Of a stretch of DNA of 64,000 bases, positions 16,502-24,896 are shown one piece after another. The DNA comes from Micromonospora sp. WMMD882 (GTDB lineage: Bacteria > Actinomycetota > Actinomycetes > Mycobacteriales > Micromonosporaceae). The position numbers were made by a program, and so were the translations under genes. Numbering within the stretch: the stretch's first letter is position 1; each line of letters starts with the position of its first letter. Under the pieces are notes generated by a model. That model was not told the origin of the DNA and did no database searches. It worked only from the letters and a program-made list of their open reading frames with translations. The DNA is taken from positions 3,720,001 to 3,784,000 of the forward strand of contig NZ_CP114903.1 in the NCBI RefSeq assembly GCF_027497255.1. Direction: 5' to 3'.

Positions 16502-18241
16502 CTAAATCCAGTAGCTGTCGTCCATGAGAGGGTGCGGCGCGAGCAGCTTTTCTCCAATGCTCATACCGTGGGTCTTCATCCTCCATTCTTCGAACTCCTT
16601 GCGAGCACCATTCAGTGCATCACACTGCTGCCGAGAAAGATAGAACTGGTATGCCTTCACCTTGTCCCACGCGCCGTACACCTCCTTAAAGCTCGGAGGC
16701 ATTACGACGGCGAGTGCAAGGTAGCGCTCAACCGCAGCGGTGACAGCTTCCTTGGCAACCCGAGGCTCTAGCTTTGGCAAGACATCTACGCCACCGTCAG
16801 TGCTGTAAACAACCACTACTGCCGGGAGGGGACTCGAGTCCAGATAGCGCAACGCGTTGTTGAATCGACTACCCCGGGCGGGATCGCCCCGCCCCGCAGC
16901 GCGCCCATCAAGAATAACGCCAATCGCATGGCAATTGCCTTCGGGATCAACTAAGATAGCGCCGTCCATCGCCGTCAGCTGACTAAGCAGACTATCCGAA
17001 AGAGGGAATGGCTCCACGGACCACGCTTGCGGCTCGAGGCGCGAGGCCTCAGCCGCAGCGTTGTCCGAAATAACAAGCATCGCACCATGATCGTTCCGGC
17101 TGGCTGCCCTTGCCAAGACCGTCAACTTGGGAACATCAGGTCGACTGAGCTTGCGAGTTACACTATCCGCCAGTATCTCAAAGTCGAGGATATTTGCAGG
17201 TAGATGTGCTATTCCATCTCGGACACTAAGTAGTGCAACTCCTCTATGATGGACATCCCAGGCACCACGTCCGAGGAGCGCGACTTCAAACAGCGCCTCA
17301 TCTGTCTCATTGTAGCCGTCCGAAACGCTTCCCAAACCGTAGATGTCACCATCATGCATCAAAATCCCAGTGGCTTCCGTACTTGCTTCAACCAACTTTC
17401 GTACGGCGCGCGTGTCCCGAACCGGCACAGGATTTCGGAGCTTAAGTGCCACCTCTATGGCGTCACTTACCGGATCGCCGATAATTAGGCGACCAACTCC
17501 GGAGCGACCCTCGTAGGGCAACGCCGATATGGCGCTGAAGAGCAGGTCATGATCTTCAGCGAAGATAGAGCCAGCACGATAGAGGATACCGCGAACGAAC
17601 TTCGATGTAGCACTTCTCACAAGTTCCGGGCTTCCGGCGCCCAGTGCTTCGAGGTCTGCGCCAGCGTCTGGCACAAATAAATTCATGCTCGCGCGATAGA
17701 GAATCTCCTCTACAAGGGCATGCACCAATGAGGGGGCTAGGCTGAATCGATCGCGCCGAGTTGACTGCAGTCGCGGAACCTTGGCGAGCTCGTCGTTTGC
17801 GACGTGTATTACTGCATACACGAGGTAGTCACCGACAGCAGTAGGCCCACCGAAGAAAAACTCTCGACCATAGCTGGCGTGGTGTTCTTGTAACACCTCC
17901 ACAACAGCCTCACCCAGAAGTCGACGCTTCAGTCGTCGATGGAACGTCTCATGCATGCCGGGGTGGCTGTGTATCGTGTTTCGTTCCTCATGATTATCGT
18001 ACAGCTCCACGGCTCGCGTTCTCGCTCCAGCAAAATCGCTGGGCTTGTACGGACCATCCTCGGGCTCGACGCATACGTCATATGCATGCTGTCCCGATAT
18101 CTGAAAGCCTACAAGCATGGCCTTGGGATCACCAGCGAACCCGATCGCCTTCAGCGCACTATCGGCACTATGTTTCAGCGAGGAACGGAACAAATGCTGG
18201 TAGCCCCACATGAACTGGTCGATGACCTTCCGCCTAGACAT
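16502..18241 (-). CDS. DAC (DisA_N-like diadenylate cyclase) domain protein in CBASS-like operon
   Basis: A 579-aa protein and third gene of the operon; its ATG overlaps the Cap15 stop by 8 nt. The C-terminal part (about residues 376-492) resembles a DAC domain: the nucleotide motif DGAILVD at 426-432, the glycine loop IGVILDG, and ARGSRFNNAL at 455-464 in the place of the DAC Arg-His-Arg motif (here Arg459-Phe460-Asn461), then VVVVYSTDGG. DAC enzymes make c-di-AMP. The N-terminal ~370 residues are unrecognised (HSHPG at 91-95) and may be a sensor, as in other N-terminally extended DAC proteins. Roles could be second synthase, regulator or decoy. GC is below that of the flanking genes. Confidence 0.72.
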   Translation of the reverse strand: MSRRKVIDQFMWGYQHLFRSSLKHSADSALKAIGFAGDPKAMLVGFQISGQHAYDVCVEPEDGPYKPSDFAGARTRAVELYDNHEERNTIHSHPGMHETFHRRLKRRLLGEAVVEVLQEHHASYGREFFFGGPTAVGDYLVYAVIHVANDELAKVPRLQSTRRDRFSLAPSLVHALVEEILYRASMNLFVPDAGADLEALGAGSPELVRSATSKFVRGILYRAGSIFAEDHDLLFSAISALPYEGRSGVGRLIIGDPVSDAIEVALKLRNPVPVRDTRAVRKLVEASTEATGILMHDGDIYGLGSVSDGYNETDEALFEVALLGRGAWDVHHRGVALLSVRDGIAHLPANILDFEILADSVTRKLSRPDVPKLTVLARAASRNDHGAMLVISDNAAAEASRLEPQAWSVEPFPLSDSLLSQLTAMDGAILVDPEGNCHAIGVILDGRAAGRGDPARGSRFNNALRYLDSSPLPAVVVVYSTDGGVDVLPKLEPRVAKEAVTAAVERYLALAVVMPPSFKEVYGAWDKVKAYQFYLSRQQCDALNGARKEFEEWRMKTHGMSIGEKLLAPHPLMDDSYWI

Positions 18242-18842
18242 AGTTCAACTCTTTTGCGGCCTGAAAGCTCCCAGCCAACTTCTTCGAGCGGCCAGAGGTT
18301 TCTATGCGACCCTTCGTCTCGCGTTCCGTCCAGTAGTCGCCAGCCAATCCCGGCCGCCCTTGCAGAGATATATACAGCATCATTGCTCCACGATGCGGAG
18401 GATTTCCCTCTTGCTCAAGTGCATGACCCTCGCTCCGGTATGTAAACCATAGCGTTGATCGACCTTCCCCTTGTATGATATTCGCACTCGTGGAAACAGA
18501 GTCTGAGATGGCGAAGTAGACCTCGATGCAGAGCTTCGAATAGGATTGGTGAACGACCACGTAGCAGTCCTTCTCGACTGGCTTGCCGTCGGTGTCGGTC
18601 CAGTTCGATCGAAGAGTGGCCTTCCATGTTCCGCGAATGTTCGGGCGCTTAACTAGCCATACCGGAAACCAGCGCCAAGCAAAGAGGTCAAATGCTAGAA
18701 GCAAGAGAACAACGATCGAAGCGACGCCACCGACGAGCCTCAGCCATGTCTCGTTAAGAGGAATGCCCAAGATGAAAGCCAGACCAAACCAAATGCCTGC
18801 TGCAAGAAAGATTAAGCCACGTGTCCAGGCGCTGTTTGGCAT
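18234..18842 (-). CDS. cap15: Cap15-type membrane effector (CBASS)
   Basis: A 202-aa protein with two N-terminal transmembrane helices (GLIFLAAGIWFGLAFILG and VGGVASIVVLLLLAFDLF, within residues ~9-52) followed by a beta-rich domain starting PNIRGTWKATL. This layout is that of Cap15, whose beta-barrel binds a cyclic dinucleotide made by the CD-NTase and triggers oligomerisation and inner-membrane disruption, killing the infected cell. It starts 2 nt after the CD-NTase stop and overlaps the DAC gene, so the three are one unit. Confidence 0.78.
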   Translation of the reverse strand: MPNSAWTRGLIFLAAGIWFGLAFILGIPLNETWLRLVGGVASIVVLLLLAFDLFAWRWFPVWLVKRPNIRGTWKATLRSNWTDTDGKPVEKDCYVVVHQSYSKLCIEVYFAISDSVSTSANIIQGEGRSTLWFTYRSEGHALEQEGNPPHRGAMMLYISLQGRPGLAGDYWTERETKGRIETSGRSKKLAGSFQAAKELNYV

Positions 18843-18844
18843 AG

Positions 18845-19732
18845 TCAGCTTAGCTCCAGGTACGCAAGAGCAGTGCGAGCGAAAAAGTCCGCCTGCGCTT
18901 CAGTCCATGGTTGAGAGTCGTGGAACAGATACTTGATGTTGTTGGCCTCAACCCACCCATCCTGTTCCTTGTAGGTCCGGGCGATAGCGTTCAACGTGCT
19001 GCGCACTCGCTCCGCCCAAGTCCCATGGTTATTGAAAACGGCGTTTGACACATTAAACACAAGAGACTCGATCAAAAATGAGGGAACGGCATCGATTGCG
19101 CCAACATCCACCATTTCATTTTCGAGTCGCTTCAATATGCGCACGGTGCGCTTGTATCGTCGATATGTTTTCTCGTTTTTCGTAACCCCCTCGGACAGAT
19201 GCTGCTTAGGGAAGTTGTGGATCTCACCCCCGCTGTCGGGCCGAATCAGAATGCCCTGCCGCTCAGAATGTCGGCTACTGTGTGAGATGAGGGTCTGACA
19301 GACGACAACGTCAGCCTTAAGGCTTCGTGCGGTTTCCCGGACATGGATCGCCTTGTTACCGCGCTCGACTGCGGCCCGCCCAAACCGATCTACTAGCGCC
19401 GCCTCAACCTCGTTCTTGAAATTCAGCACGTTGTATGATCCCGTGTAGACAGGGATCCCGAAATCTCTCATCGAGAGCTCTGAAGCCCCATGAATAAACT
19501 CGTGTCGGGTCAACCCCGTTAACTCAACGGCAATGTCTACATCGCTGTCCCGCACGACGTTTGTGTGGTTTGGATATGAACCCTTCGGATACACGTCGTA
19601 CGACTTCCCGTCGAAAGAGCAGACCTTGATCGCATCAAAAATTTGATCTTTGGTCCACTGGTATCGCGCGTCTTCGCTGTCGCTCGCTTTTCCGGTCCAG
19701 CCGGCGAGAGTCGCTTCACTCTTTCTTGGCAT
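18845..19732 (-). CDS. CD-NTase (cGAS/DncV-like nucleotidyltransferase)
   Basis: A 295-aa nucleotidyltransferase, first gene of the CBASS-like operon. The catalytic signature is intact: Gly51-Ser52 in KGSYPNHTNVVRDSDVDIAV, metal-binding Asp64 and Asp66, and the third acidic residue Asp141 in KADVVVC. Such enzymes make cyclic di- or trinucleotides on phage infection. The ATG at 19732 is chosen because it gives the family length and follows GGGGGC; the open frame extends to 19933 without support. A consensus-like promoter lies immediately upstream. Confidence 0.85.
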   Translation of the reverse strand: MPRKSEATLAGWTGKASDSEDARYQWTKDQIFDAIKVCSFDGKSYDVYPKGSYPNHTNVVRDSDVDIAVELTGLTRHEFIHGASELSMRDFGIPVYTGSYNVLNFKNEVEAALVDRFGRAAVERGNKAIHVRETARSLKADVVVCQTLISHSSRHSERQGILIRPDSGGEIHNFPKQHLSEGVTKNEKTYRRYKRTVRILKRLENEMVDVGAIDAVPSFLIESLVFNVSNAVFNNHGTWAERVRSTLNAIARTYKEQDGWVEANNIKYLFHDSQPWTEAQADFFARTALAYLELS

Positions 19733-19759
19733 TGATTTGCCCCCAACTAATATGAAGTT

Positions 19760-19788
19760 ATTTTGATCTGTCGACCGCATAACGTCAA
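19760..19788 (-). promoter_or_regulatory. Predicted promoter of the CBASS-like operon
   Basis: On the minus strand TTGACG (19788-19783) and CAAAAT (19765-19760) are separated by 17 bp, a vegetative-type promoter ending about 28 nt before the CD-NTase ATG. The remainder of this gap (19789-20028) shows nothing further that I can name. Confidence 0.5.
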
Positions 19789-20028
19789 CAGCCAGCATGG
19801 CAGGCGGGACACTGCGGATAGTCGCGCAGGTCTCTACAGGGGACGGTAGCGCATGGGTCTGACGGTTTGGCTCGCCAAGCGGCCAGACGGGGGTGGGGAG
19901 TGACCATCGATTGCCCTGTGCGGGAACTGTCAACGTCCACCACCATCCGCAATCATGCGGCTACTCCTTGACGTCTCCCCTGCTCGTCCTCAGGATGGTC
20001 CCGTCGCAACATCCCGCAACCAGGAGGA

Positions 20029-20951
20029 CAGGGAGCCATTTTCATCCTGCGTAGCGGTTGGCTTCGACGTGGTGCAGGACGATGATGGCCTGCACGATCG
20101 CGGTCGCTCGGTGTGGGCAGCAGTGCAGCTTGGCCAGGATTTTCCAGGTCTTGAGTGTGGCGATCGCGCGTTCGCCTCGGGCGCGGATCTTCGCGTGGGC
20201 CCGGTTGACGGCCTTCTGCCGGCGTGACAGCTTCGGCCGGAAGCGGCGCCGCTTGAACGGGGTGCGCACGCTGCCGTGGGCGCCTTGATAGCCCTTGTCC
20301 GCGAAGGTCATCACGTCAGCGCTGGTCAGGGCGTCGATGACGCCGTGGGTGCGGGCGGCGGTCAGGTCATGCGTCGAGCCGGGCAGCGCGGCCGAGGCCC
20401 AGACGAGACGCCCGGCCGCGTCGGCGATGACCTGCACGTTCACTCCGTGACGCTTGTGCTTCCCGGAGTAGTACGGCTTCTGGTTGGCGACTCGGTCGAT
20501 CGGGATCAGGGTGCCGTCGAGGATCGCGTAGGCGAGCAGCCGGATCCTGGTCATGGCCGTGGCCAGGTCGCCAGCGGTCGCGGCGAGCAGGTCGATGGCC
20601 TCGCGGACAGAACGCCAGACCGTCGTGACGCCGATGTCGAATCCGGCGGCCAGGCGGGCCAGGGGGTCGCCGTTGCGCAGGTGGGCCAGGGCGAGCAGGG
20701 CTTGCCGGCCGGGGTCCAGGCGTCGCCACCGGGACCGTCGCTGCTGGCGGCGGGCTCGGATGAGGGCGGCGAGGTGGTTCAGGCCGCGGGTGGACAACGG
20801 AATCGCGGCAGGGTAAGACAGCACAGCGAGGCTCCCGGTTGGGGCATCTGATCTTGGTCGATTGCTGTCTTACCGGGAGCCTCGTCCTACCTGGACACCG
20901 GCCTCCCGCATCGCCCGTGACCTGCATCGTCACGATGAAAATGGCTCGCTG
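20029..20951 (-). mobile_element. IS5-type insertion sequence (about 923 bp)
   Basis: Terminal inverted repeats GATGAAAATGGCTC(C/G)CTG match at 17 of 18 positions (20029-20046 and 20934-20951) and enclose one transposase gene whose stop codon lies in the left repeat. Size fits small IS5-group elements. No target-site duplication is visible and the sequences on the two sides belong to different genes, so a deletion or rearrangement probably followed insertion. A second inverted repeat pair, GAGGCTCCCGGT (20828-20839 with 20872-20883), lies inside near the transposase start. Confidence 0.75.
20042..20824 (-). CDS. IS5-family DDE transposase
   Basis: A 260-aa transposase with an N-terminal helix-turn-helix (ARLAAGFDIGVTTVWRSVRE, about residues 58-77) and a DDE_Tnp_4-type nuclease: first Asp in LDGTLIPIDRV, second in TFADKGYQGA, and Glu in the ARGERAIATLKTW segment. 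All three acidic residues seem present and the frame is complete, so it may be active. It starts at GTG 20824, within an inverted-repeat structure. Confidence 0.9.
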   Translation of the reverse strand: MLSYPAAIPLSTRGLNHLAALIRARRQQRRSRWRRLDPGRQALLALAHLRNGDPLARLAAGFDIGVTTVWRSVREAIDLLAATAGDLATAMTRIRLLAYAILDGTLIPIDRVANQKPYYSGKHKRHGVNVQVIADAAGRLVWASAALPGSTHDLTAARTHGVIDALTSADVMTFADKGYQGAHGSVRTPFKRRRFRPKLSRRQKAVNRAHAKIRARGERAIATLKTWKILAKLHCCPHRATAIVQAIIVLHHVEANRYAG

Positions 20952-21890
20952 CGCAACCCGTACTACATACGCGTGGTGCCCTACCGCGGCGTGTACCACG
21001 AGGGCAAGCACGAGCCGCTGGTCGGCCCGGAGCTGTGGTTGCGCGTCCAGGACGTACTCACGGCACACCACTTGGTTGGAGAGAAGGAACGAAAGCACCC
21101 GCACTACCTGAAGGGCTCAATCTTCTGTGGTGAGTGCGGTGCCCGCCTGATCTACAGCCGCAACCGGGGCAACGGCGGTGGGTACGAGTACTACACCTGC
21201 CTTTCCCGGCGCACAGGCCGACGGCCCTGCACACGTAGGCCGATGCGGCTGGAGAGGATCGAGGATGGCATCGCCAAGTTCTACGGCGTGTTCCGGCTGT
21301 CAGCTGGGCGGGCCGAGTTGATCCGTGCCGGAGTGCTGGACGAGTTGAACGCCAGCCGCGAGGAAGCCGACCGCAGCAGTCGGCGAGCTATGCGGCGGAC
21401 CGCTCGACTGAACGACGAACGGCAGAAGCTGCTCACCGCCCACTACGCCGGGGCCGTGCCGTTGGACATGCTCAAGAGTGAGATGGACCGGCTGACCGCC
21501 GAGATGGCCGACGCCGAAGCGCAGGCAGCGGCGGCTACTCGCGAGGTTGCTGATGTGGAAGGCACTCTGGCGGCGGCCCTTGAGATCGCGGAGGGGTGCG
21601 AGCGGGAGTATCTGGTGGCCGTGCCCAGACTGAGTAGGTTGATCAACCAGGGCTTGTTCAAGGCGCTGTACATCGGAGAGGACTGCTCGGTGGAGCGGTT
21701 TGAGATGACGGAACCGTTCGCAACGCTGCTGGATAGCGACTTGCTCGATGATCTGGCCGCAGAGCAGGCGGAGCGCGGGGCAAGTCACGATGTACCGGAG
21801 CAGACGGAGAGTGAACGCCAAGAAGCCGAGGACCGCTGTCGGCCCTCGGCTGTAATGGCAAGAAGTTTCACCTGTCCGCCGAGAACGGAC
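20952..21890 (+). pseudogene. Large serine recombinase, C-terminal remnant
   Basis: The frame right of the IS encodes a serine-recombinase C-terminal half: LRNPYYIRVVPYRGVYHEG (recombinase domain), FCGECGARLIYSR..YEYYTC (zinc ribbon) and a coiled coil (DMLKSEMDRLTAEMADAEAQ). The N-terminal resolvase domain with the catalytic serine is missing; CBASS genes lie on the far side of the IS instead. The frame stays open to 22067, but recombinase-like sequence ends near the hairpin at 21891. Confidence 0.8.
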
Positions 21891-23804
21891 AAGCCGGACG
21901 GCGGTGCCGTCCGGCTTGGTTTGCACAAGATCATTTTGGTGCCCCCGGCGGGGCATGTCACAGAACTGCAAATGGTCGCCGCCCCCGCCGTCGTCGGCTG
22001 GGGCGGTGTCGTCTGTGCTGGTGTGGCCGGTGGTGGCACGGGGACCGCCGGCCGTGGCGCGGGTTAGGCGGGCCAGGTGTGGGGCGGTGTGTTGGCTGAC
22101 GGTGGCTTTGAACGTGACCTGCTTGGTGCGGACGTCGTGGTGGATCTGCACGGCGAAGGCGTCCAGGAGGCGGCGGAGGCGGTCGGTCGGTAGTAGGCCG
22201 AGTTTGATTTCCATCTCGGGTAGGGCGGTGAGGATGTCGGCGCTGCCGGGGTCGGTGGGCATGGTTTCTTCGAGGTGGGCGAGTTCGGCGGTCTTGGTCT
22301 CGCGGTCGCGGTCGAGTTGGGCTCGGCGTTCGGAGATCTCCGCGAAGACGGTGCCGTCGGGGTCGTCGTTCTCCTCGATGACGCGGAGGAGGCGTCGGCG
22401 GCGGGTGGTGATGTCGTCCAGGGTCCGCCGCAGGACGGCGATCTGTCGCCGTTGTTCGTCGGCTGCCTGTTGGGCGGTGATGTCGAGGCTGCGGGTGGCG
22501 AGTTGCACCCGGTCGGGGCCGAGGACGTAGGTGTTGAAGAATCGGTCGGCCAAGTCGAGCAGCACCTCTTCGGTCACCGAGATCATTCTCGGATGCCCCT
22601 CGGGGATCGCGCGTTCCCGAGGTTGGCAGGAGTAGTAGGTGTATCCGGTGACGGTGCGGCCGAACATGCGTCGTTGGCATGGGGTGCACCAGACGTAGGA
22701 GCGCAGCGCGTAGACCCGTTTGGTCTGCCGGTGCCGGTTGGGAGAACCCTGGCGGGCGTCGGCGCGTGACCGTTCCCGAGATCGGCCGACGTTTTGAGCG
22801 GCGAGGAACGTCTCGATCGGCACGATGCCCGGGTGGGTGGGCTGTGCGGAGACGACCCACTGCTCGCGGGGGTTGATTTTGCCGGGGTGCAGTTTGTCTT
22901 TGGTTGAGCGCCGGTTCCAGACCATGTGGCCGGTGTACTTGGGGTTGACGAGGATCTCGCGGACCGCGGAGCCGGTCCATCGTCCGACCGCGCGGGCGGG
23001 GTCGACGGGTTGTGGGGGCGGGTAGCGGTCGAGGTCGGTGTTGAGCCGTTCGGCGATGGCCCGGTAGGACAGCTTCTCGTCGATGCGCCAGGCGTATATC
23101 TGCTCGACCACCGGCCCTCGGTCGGGGTCGATCTTCAGCTTGGTTTTGTGTTTGCCTTCCGCGCGTTTGGCGGGGACCGGGTGTTTGTGCTTCTCGGCGA
23201 GGTAGCCGTATGGAGGCTTGCCGACGTTCCAGCCCTGGGTGGTGTGTTCCTCGAAGCCGTCCCACGACTTCTCCAGCATCTCGATCATGTACCACTCGGC
23301 GACGCCCTGCTTGGTGCGGCGCAGGAGGATCTGGGCGGCGCGTTTGCGGCTGTTCGACTGCATGACCGGCTCGTCGGCGGCCAGCAGCGGCACCCCGGCG
23401 AGTTCAAGGTCGTGCTCGATCTTGGTGCCCTGGTGGGTCCAGCGGGCGATGCGGTCGATCGACTCGCAGATGACGACATCGAAGCGGCGATCAGGTGAGG
23501 TGGCCTCGTCGAGCATGTCGGCGAGGCCGCCGTCTCGTTGCACGGCGATGTCGAACTTCTGCCACGCGGTGCCCCGGCCGCGTTGGCTGAGTTCCTTGCG
23601 GGAGGATTCCACGTCCCAGAACCACGCCACGATGACCATGTTGGGCAGCAGAGCCCGTTCGGAGTTGGTCAACTGCCGGGGAATCGACAGGGTGGGGTCC
23701 TGCTGCTCCTCGGTGGAGGTACGTCCGAGGAAGGCGACCCGTATTGTCCGCTTCGGGGCTGTGGTGGCGGGTGGGCGGAGCCAGTCGGGCAGGGTGCTCG
23801 TCAC
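21300..23804 (-). CDS. Large serine recombinase (integrase)
   Basis: A serine integrase whose family-like part spans about 21938-23804 (622 aa). The catalytic Ser30 is in FLGRTSTEEQ; a recombinase domain follows (VREILVNPKYTGHMVWNRR), then a zinc ribbon (CTPCQRRM..YYSC), a coiled coil and a C-terminal tail. GTG 23804 overlaps the upstream stop (GTGA). No stop occurs where the family normally ends: the frame runs on through the candidate att core at 21925 to 21300, antisense to the other recombinase remnant. This is expected if integration at an att site overlapping the 3' end changed the C-terminus. Confidence 0.85.
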   Translation of the reverse strand: MTSTLPDWLRPPATTAPKRTIRVAFLGRTSTEEQQDPTLSIPRQLTNSERALLPNMVIVAWFWDVESSRKELSQRGRGTAWQKFDIAVQRDGGLADMLDEATSPDRRFDVVICESIDRIARWTHQGTKIEHDLELAGVPLLAADEPVMQSNSRKRAAQILLRRTKQGVAEWYMIEMLEKSWDGFEEHTTQGWNVGKPPYGYLAEKHKHPVPAKRAEGKHKTKLKIDPDRGPVVEQIYAWRIDEKLSYRAIAERLNTDLDRYPPPQPVDPARAVGRWTGSAVREILVNPKYTGHMVWNRRSTKDKLHPGKINPREQWVVSAQPTHPGIVPIETFLAAQNVGRSRERSRADARQGSPNRHRQTKRVYALRSYVWCTPCQRRMFGRTVTGYTYYSCQPRERAIPEGHPRMISVTEEVLLDLADRFFNTYVLGPDRVQLATRSLDITAQQAADEQRRQIAVLRRTLDDITTRRRRLLRVIEENDDPDGTVFAEISERRAQLDRDRETKTAELAHLEETMPTDPGSADILTALPEMEIKLGLLPTDRLRRLLDAFAVQIHHDVRTKQVTFKATVSQHTAPHLARLTRATAGGPRATTGHTSTDDTAPADDGGGGDHLQFCDMPRRGHQNDLVQTKPDGTAVRLVRSRRTGETSCHYSRGPTAVLGFLAFTLRLLRYIVTCPALRLLCGQIIEQVAIQQRCERFRHLKPLHRAVLSDVQRLEQALVDQPTQSGHGHQILPLAPLRDLKGRRQSAFHISNLASSRRCLRFGVGHLGGQPVHLTLEHVQRHGPGVVGGEQLLPFVVQSSGPPHSSPTAAVGFLAAGVQLVQHSGTDQLGPPS
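21891..21917. terminator. Bidirectional hairpin between convergent recombinase genes
   Basis: A perfect 12-bp stem (AAGCCGGACGGC and its complement) with a 3-nt GGT loop occupies 21891-21917, extendable by one more pair. It is placed to end transcripts from both recombinase genes although neither frame has a stop there. Confidence 0.65.
21925..21937. other. Candidate att core, left copy
   Basis: The 13-bp sequence ACAAGATCATTTT at 21925-21937 is repeated directly at 25521-25533. The two copies bracket the serine integrase and its small companion genes (about 3.6 kb), as attL and attR would. It overlaps the 3' end of the integrase frame. Confidence 0.45.
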
Positions 23805-24298
23805 GGGTGGCCTCCGTCGCGGATGAGTTGGGTCAGCACCTTGATGTAGTCGACGCTGCGCAGTCGCCATGGCATGACGGGCAGCCGGTCACCGTCGCGG
23901 ATCTCGGGGGCGTGGAGGAACTCGATGCCGGCGACCGCGAGCGTGCGCAGAAGCGCGGTGCTCGTCACCGTGTCGCCTGACAGGCGGTGCACGTCGGTGC
24001 TGATCACGAAGTCGAACCGGCGATCTGGCCGGTTCGCCTCGGTGAACAGGTCATCCAGACCACCGTCACAGCTGACCGCCCGCTCGTTGTCGAGGAAGAG
24101 GCTGGCGGGTGCCCGCCGATAGTCGGGCCGAGTGCCGAGGTCGGAGAACACCGCCGTGACCGCGCCGTGGGGCAGCACCGAGACGCACCGCTGGTACTGA
24201 CCGCCGACCACGCGGGCCGCCGTGGCGAGGTCACCGGCCTCGGCGGTCCGGCCGTAGAACGCCACACGCGGGCGCACTGTCGTGCGGTGGGTGTTCAC
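23801..24298 (-). CDS. Resolvase-domain paralogue lacking the catalytic serine
   Basis: A 165-aa protein that aligns by eye with the N-terminal catalytic domain of the neighbouring integrase: RVAFYGRTAEAGD corresponds to RVAFLGRTSTEEQ, FVISTDVHRLSGD to VVICESIDRIARW, and LAVAGIEFLHAPEI to LELAGVPLLAADEP. At the serine position it has Ala19. It has no DNA-binding recombinase or zinc domain. GTGA overlaps at both ends couple it to the gene before and to the active integrase. It may be a regulatory partner or directionality factor; that is inference. Confidence 0.75.
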   Translation of the reverse strand: MNTHRTTVRPRVAFYGRTAEAGDLATAARVVGGQYQRCVSVLPHGAVTAVFSDLGTRPDYRRAPASLFLDNERAVSCDGGLDDLFTEANRPDRRFDFVISTDVHRLSGDTVTSTALLRTLAVAGIEFLHAPEIRDGDRLPVMPWRLRSVDYIKVLTQLIRDGGHP

Positions 24299-24726
24299 GC
24301 GTCGACTCCACTGGTCGGCGTGGTCGTCCCGGTGGTGGGAGCGGCCAGGGCGAGGACGTGGCAGGTCGCGCCGGAATCGGCGAACCGGTTGGTGTGGGCG
24401 GTCCACCACCGCTCGGCGCGGTCGGGGCCGGTGAAGGGTCCGACGACGAACAGGCGGTGACTGCGGGGATGGATGCACACCGCGACGGTGAGGGCGTTGA
24501 GGTCCCCCACCGAGGCACAGGCGGGGGCGCGCACCGCGACGGCGGCGAGTGCTGGCCCGGCGGCGTACTGGTAGGAGTGGGCCAGGGTGCCGGTGGTGCG
24601 GTCAGCGGCCCCCGGTGGGCAGATGGCGACGGTGACTGCCCCATCGTTCGGTGCGACGGCCGGTGTGTCGTGGGGGCCGTAGACGACGATGCGCCCGGTG
24701 TCGTCGGGGGTGACGGTGGCGTACAT
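24295..24726 (-). CDS. Hypothetical protein of the serine-integrase element
   Basis: A 143-aa protein (MYATVTPDDTGRIVVYGPHD...) with no recognised domain; the middle is Ala/Val-rich and the end is Thr-rich. GGAGGAGG 8 nt before the ATG at 24726 supports the start. It overlaps the serine-less resolvase paralogue by 4 nt, so it belongs to the same operon. Confidence 0.7.
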   Translation of the reverse strand: MYATVTPDDTGRIVVYGPHDTPAVAPNDGAVTVAICPPGAADRTTGTLAHSYQYAAGPALAAVAVRAPACASVGDLNALTVAVCIHPRSHRLFVVGPFTGPDRAERWWTAHTNRFADSGATCHVLALAAPTTGTTTPTSGVDA

Positions 24727-24896
24727 GACGCGCGTACCTCCTCCGGTTGGTTGGTGTCTGGTCAGGCCACGGGCCGACCGCCGGTGCTGCCGGTCGACCC
24801 GTGGGCGTCGATCACCGCTCAACTCGGTGAAGGGATCAAGACCGCCGCGACGGCACCGCACTCCGCGGCACGCCGAGTGGCCCGGAGTGCGACCGG

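Noticed and set aside
21938..21949. GTGCCCCCGGC shared between the left candidate att site and the 3' end of tRNA-Arg (40970-40980)
   Set aside because: Only 11 bp of GC-rich sequence match; tRNA att duplications are usually longer, so chance is likely.
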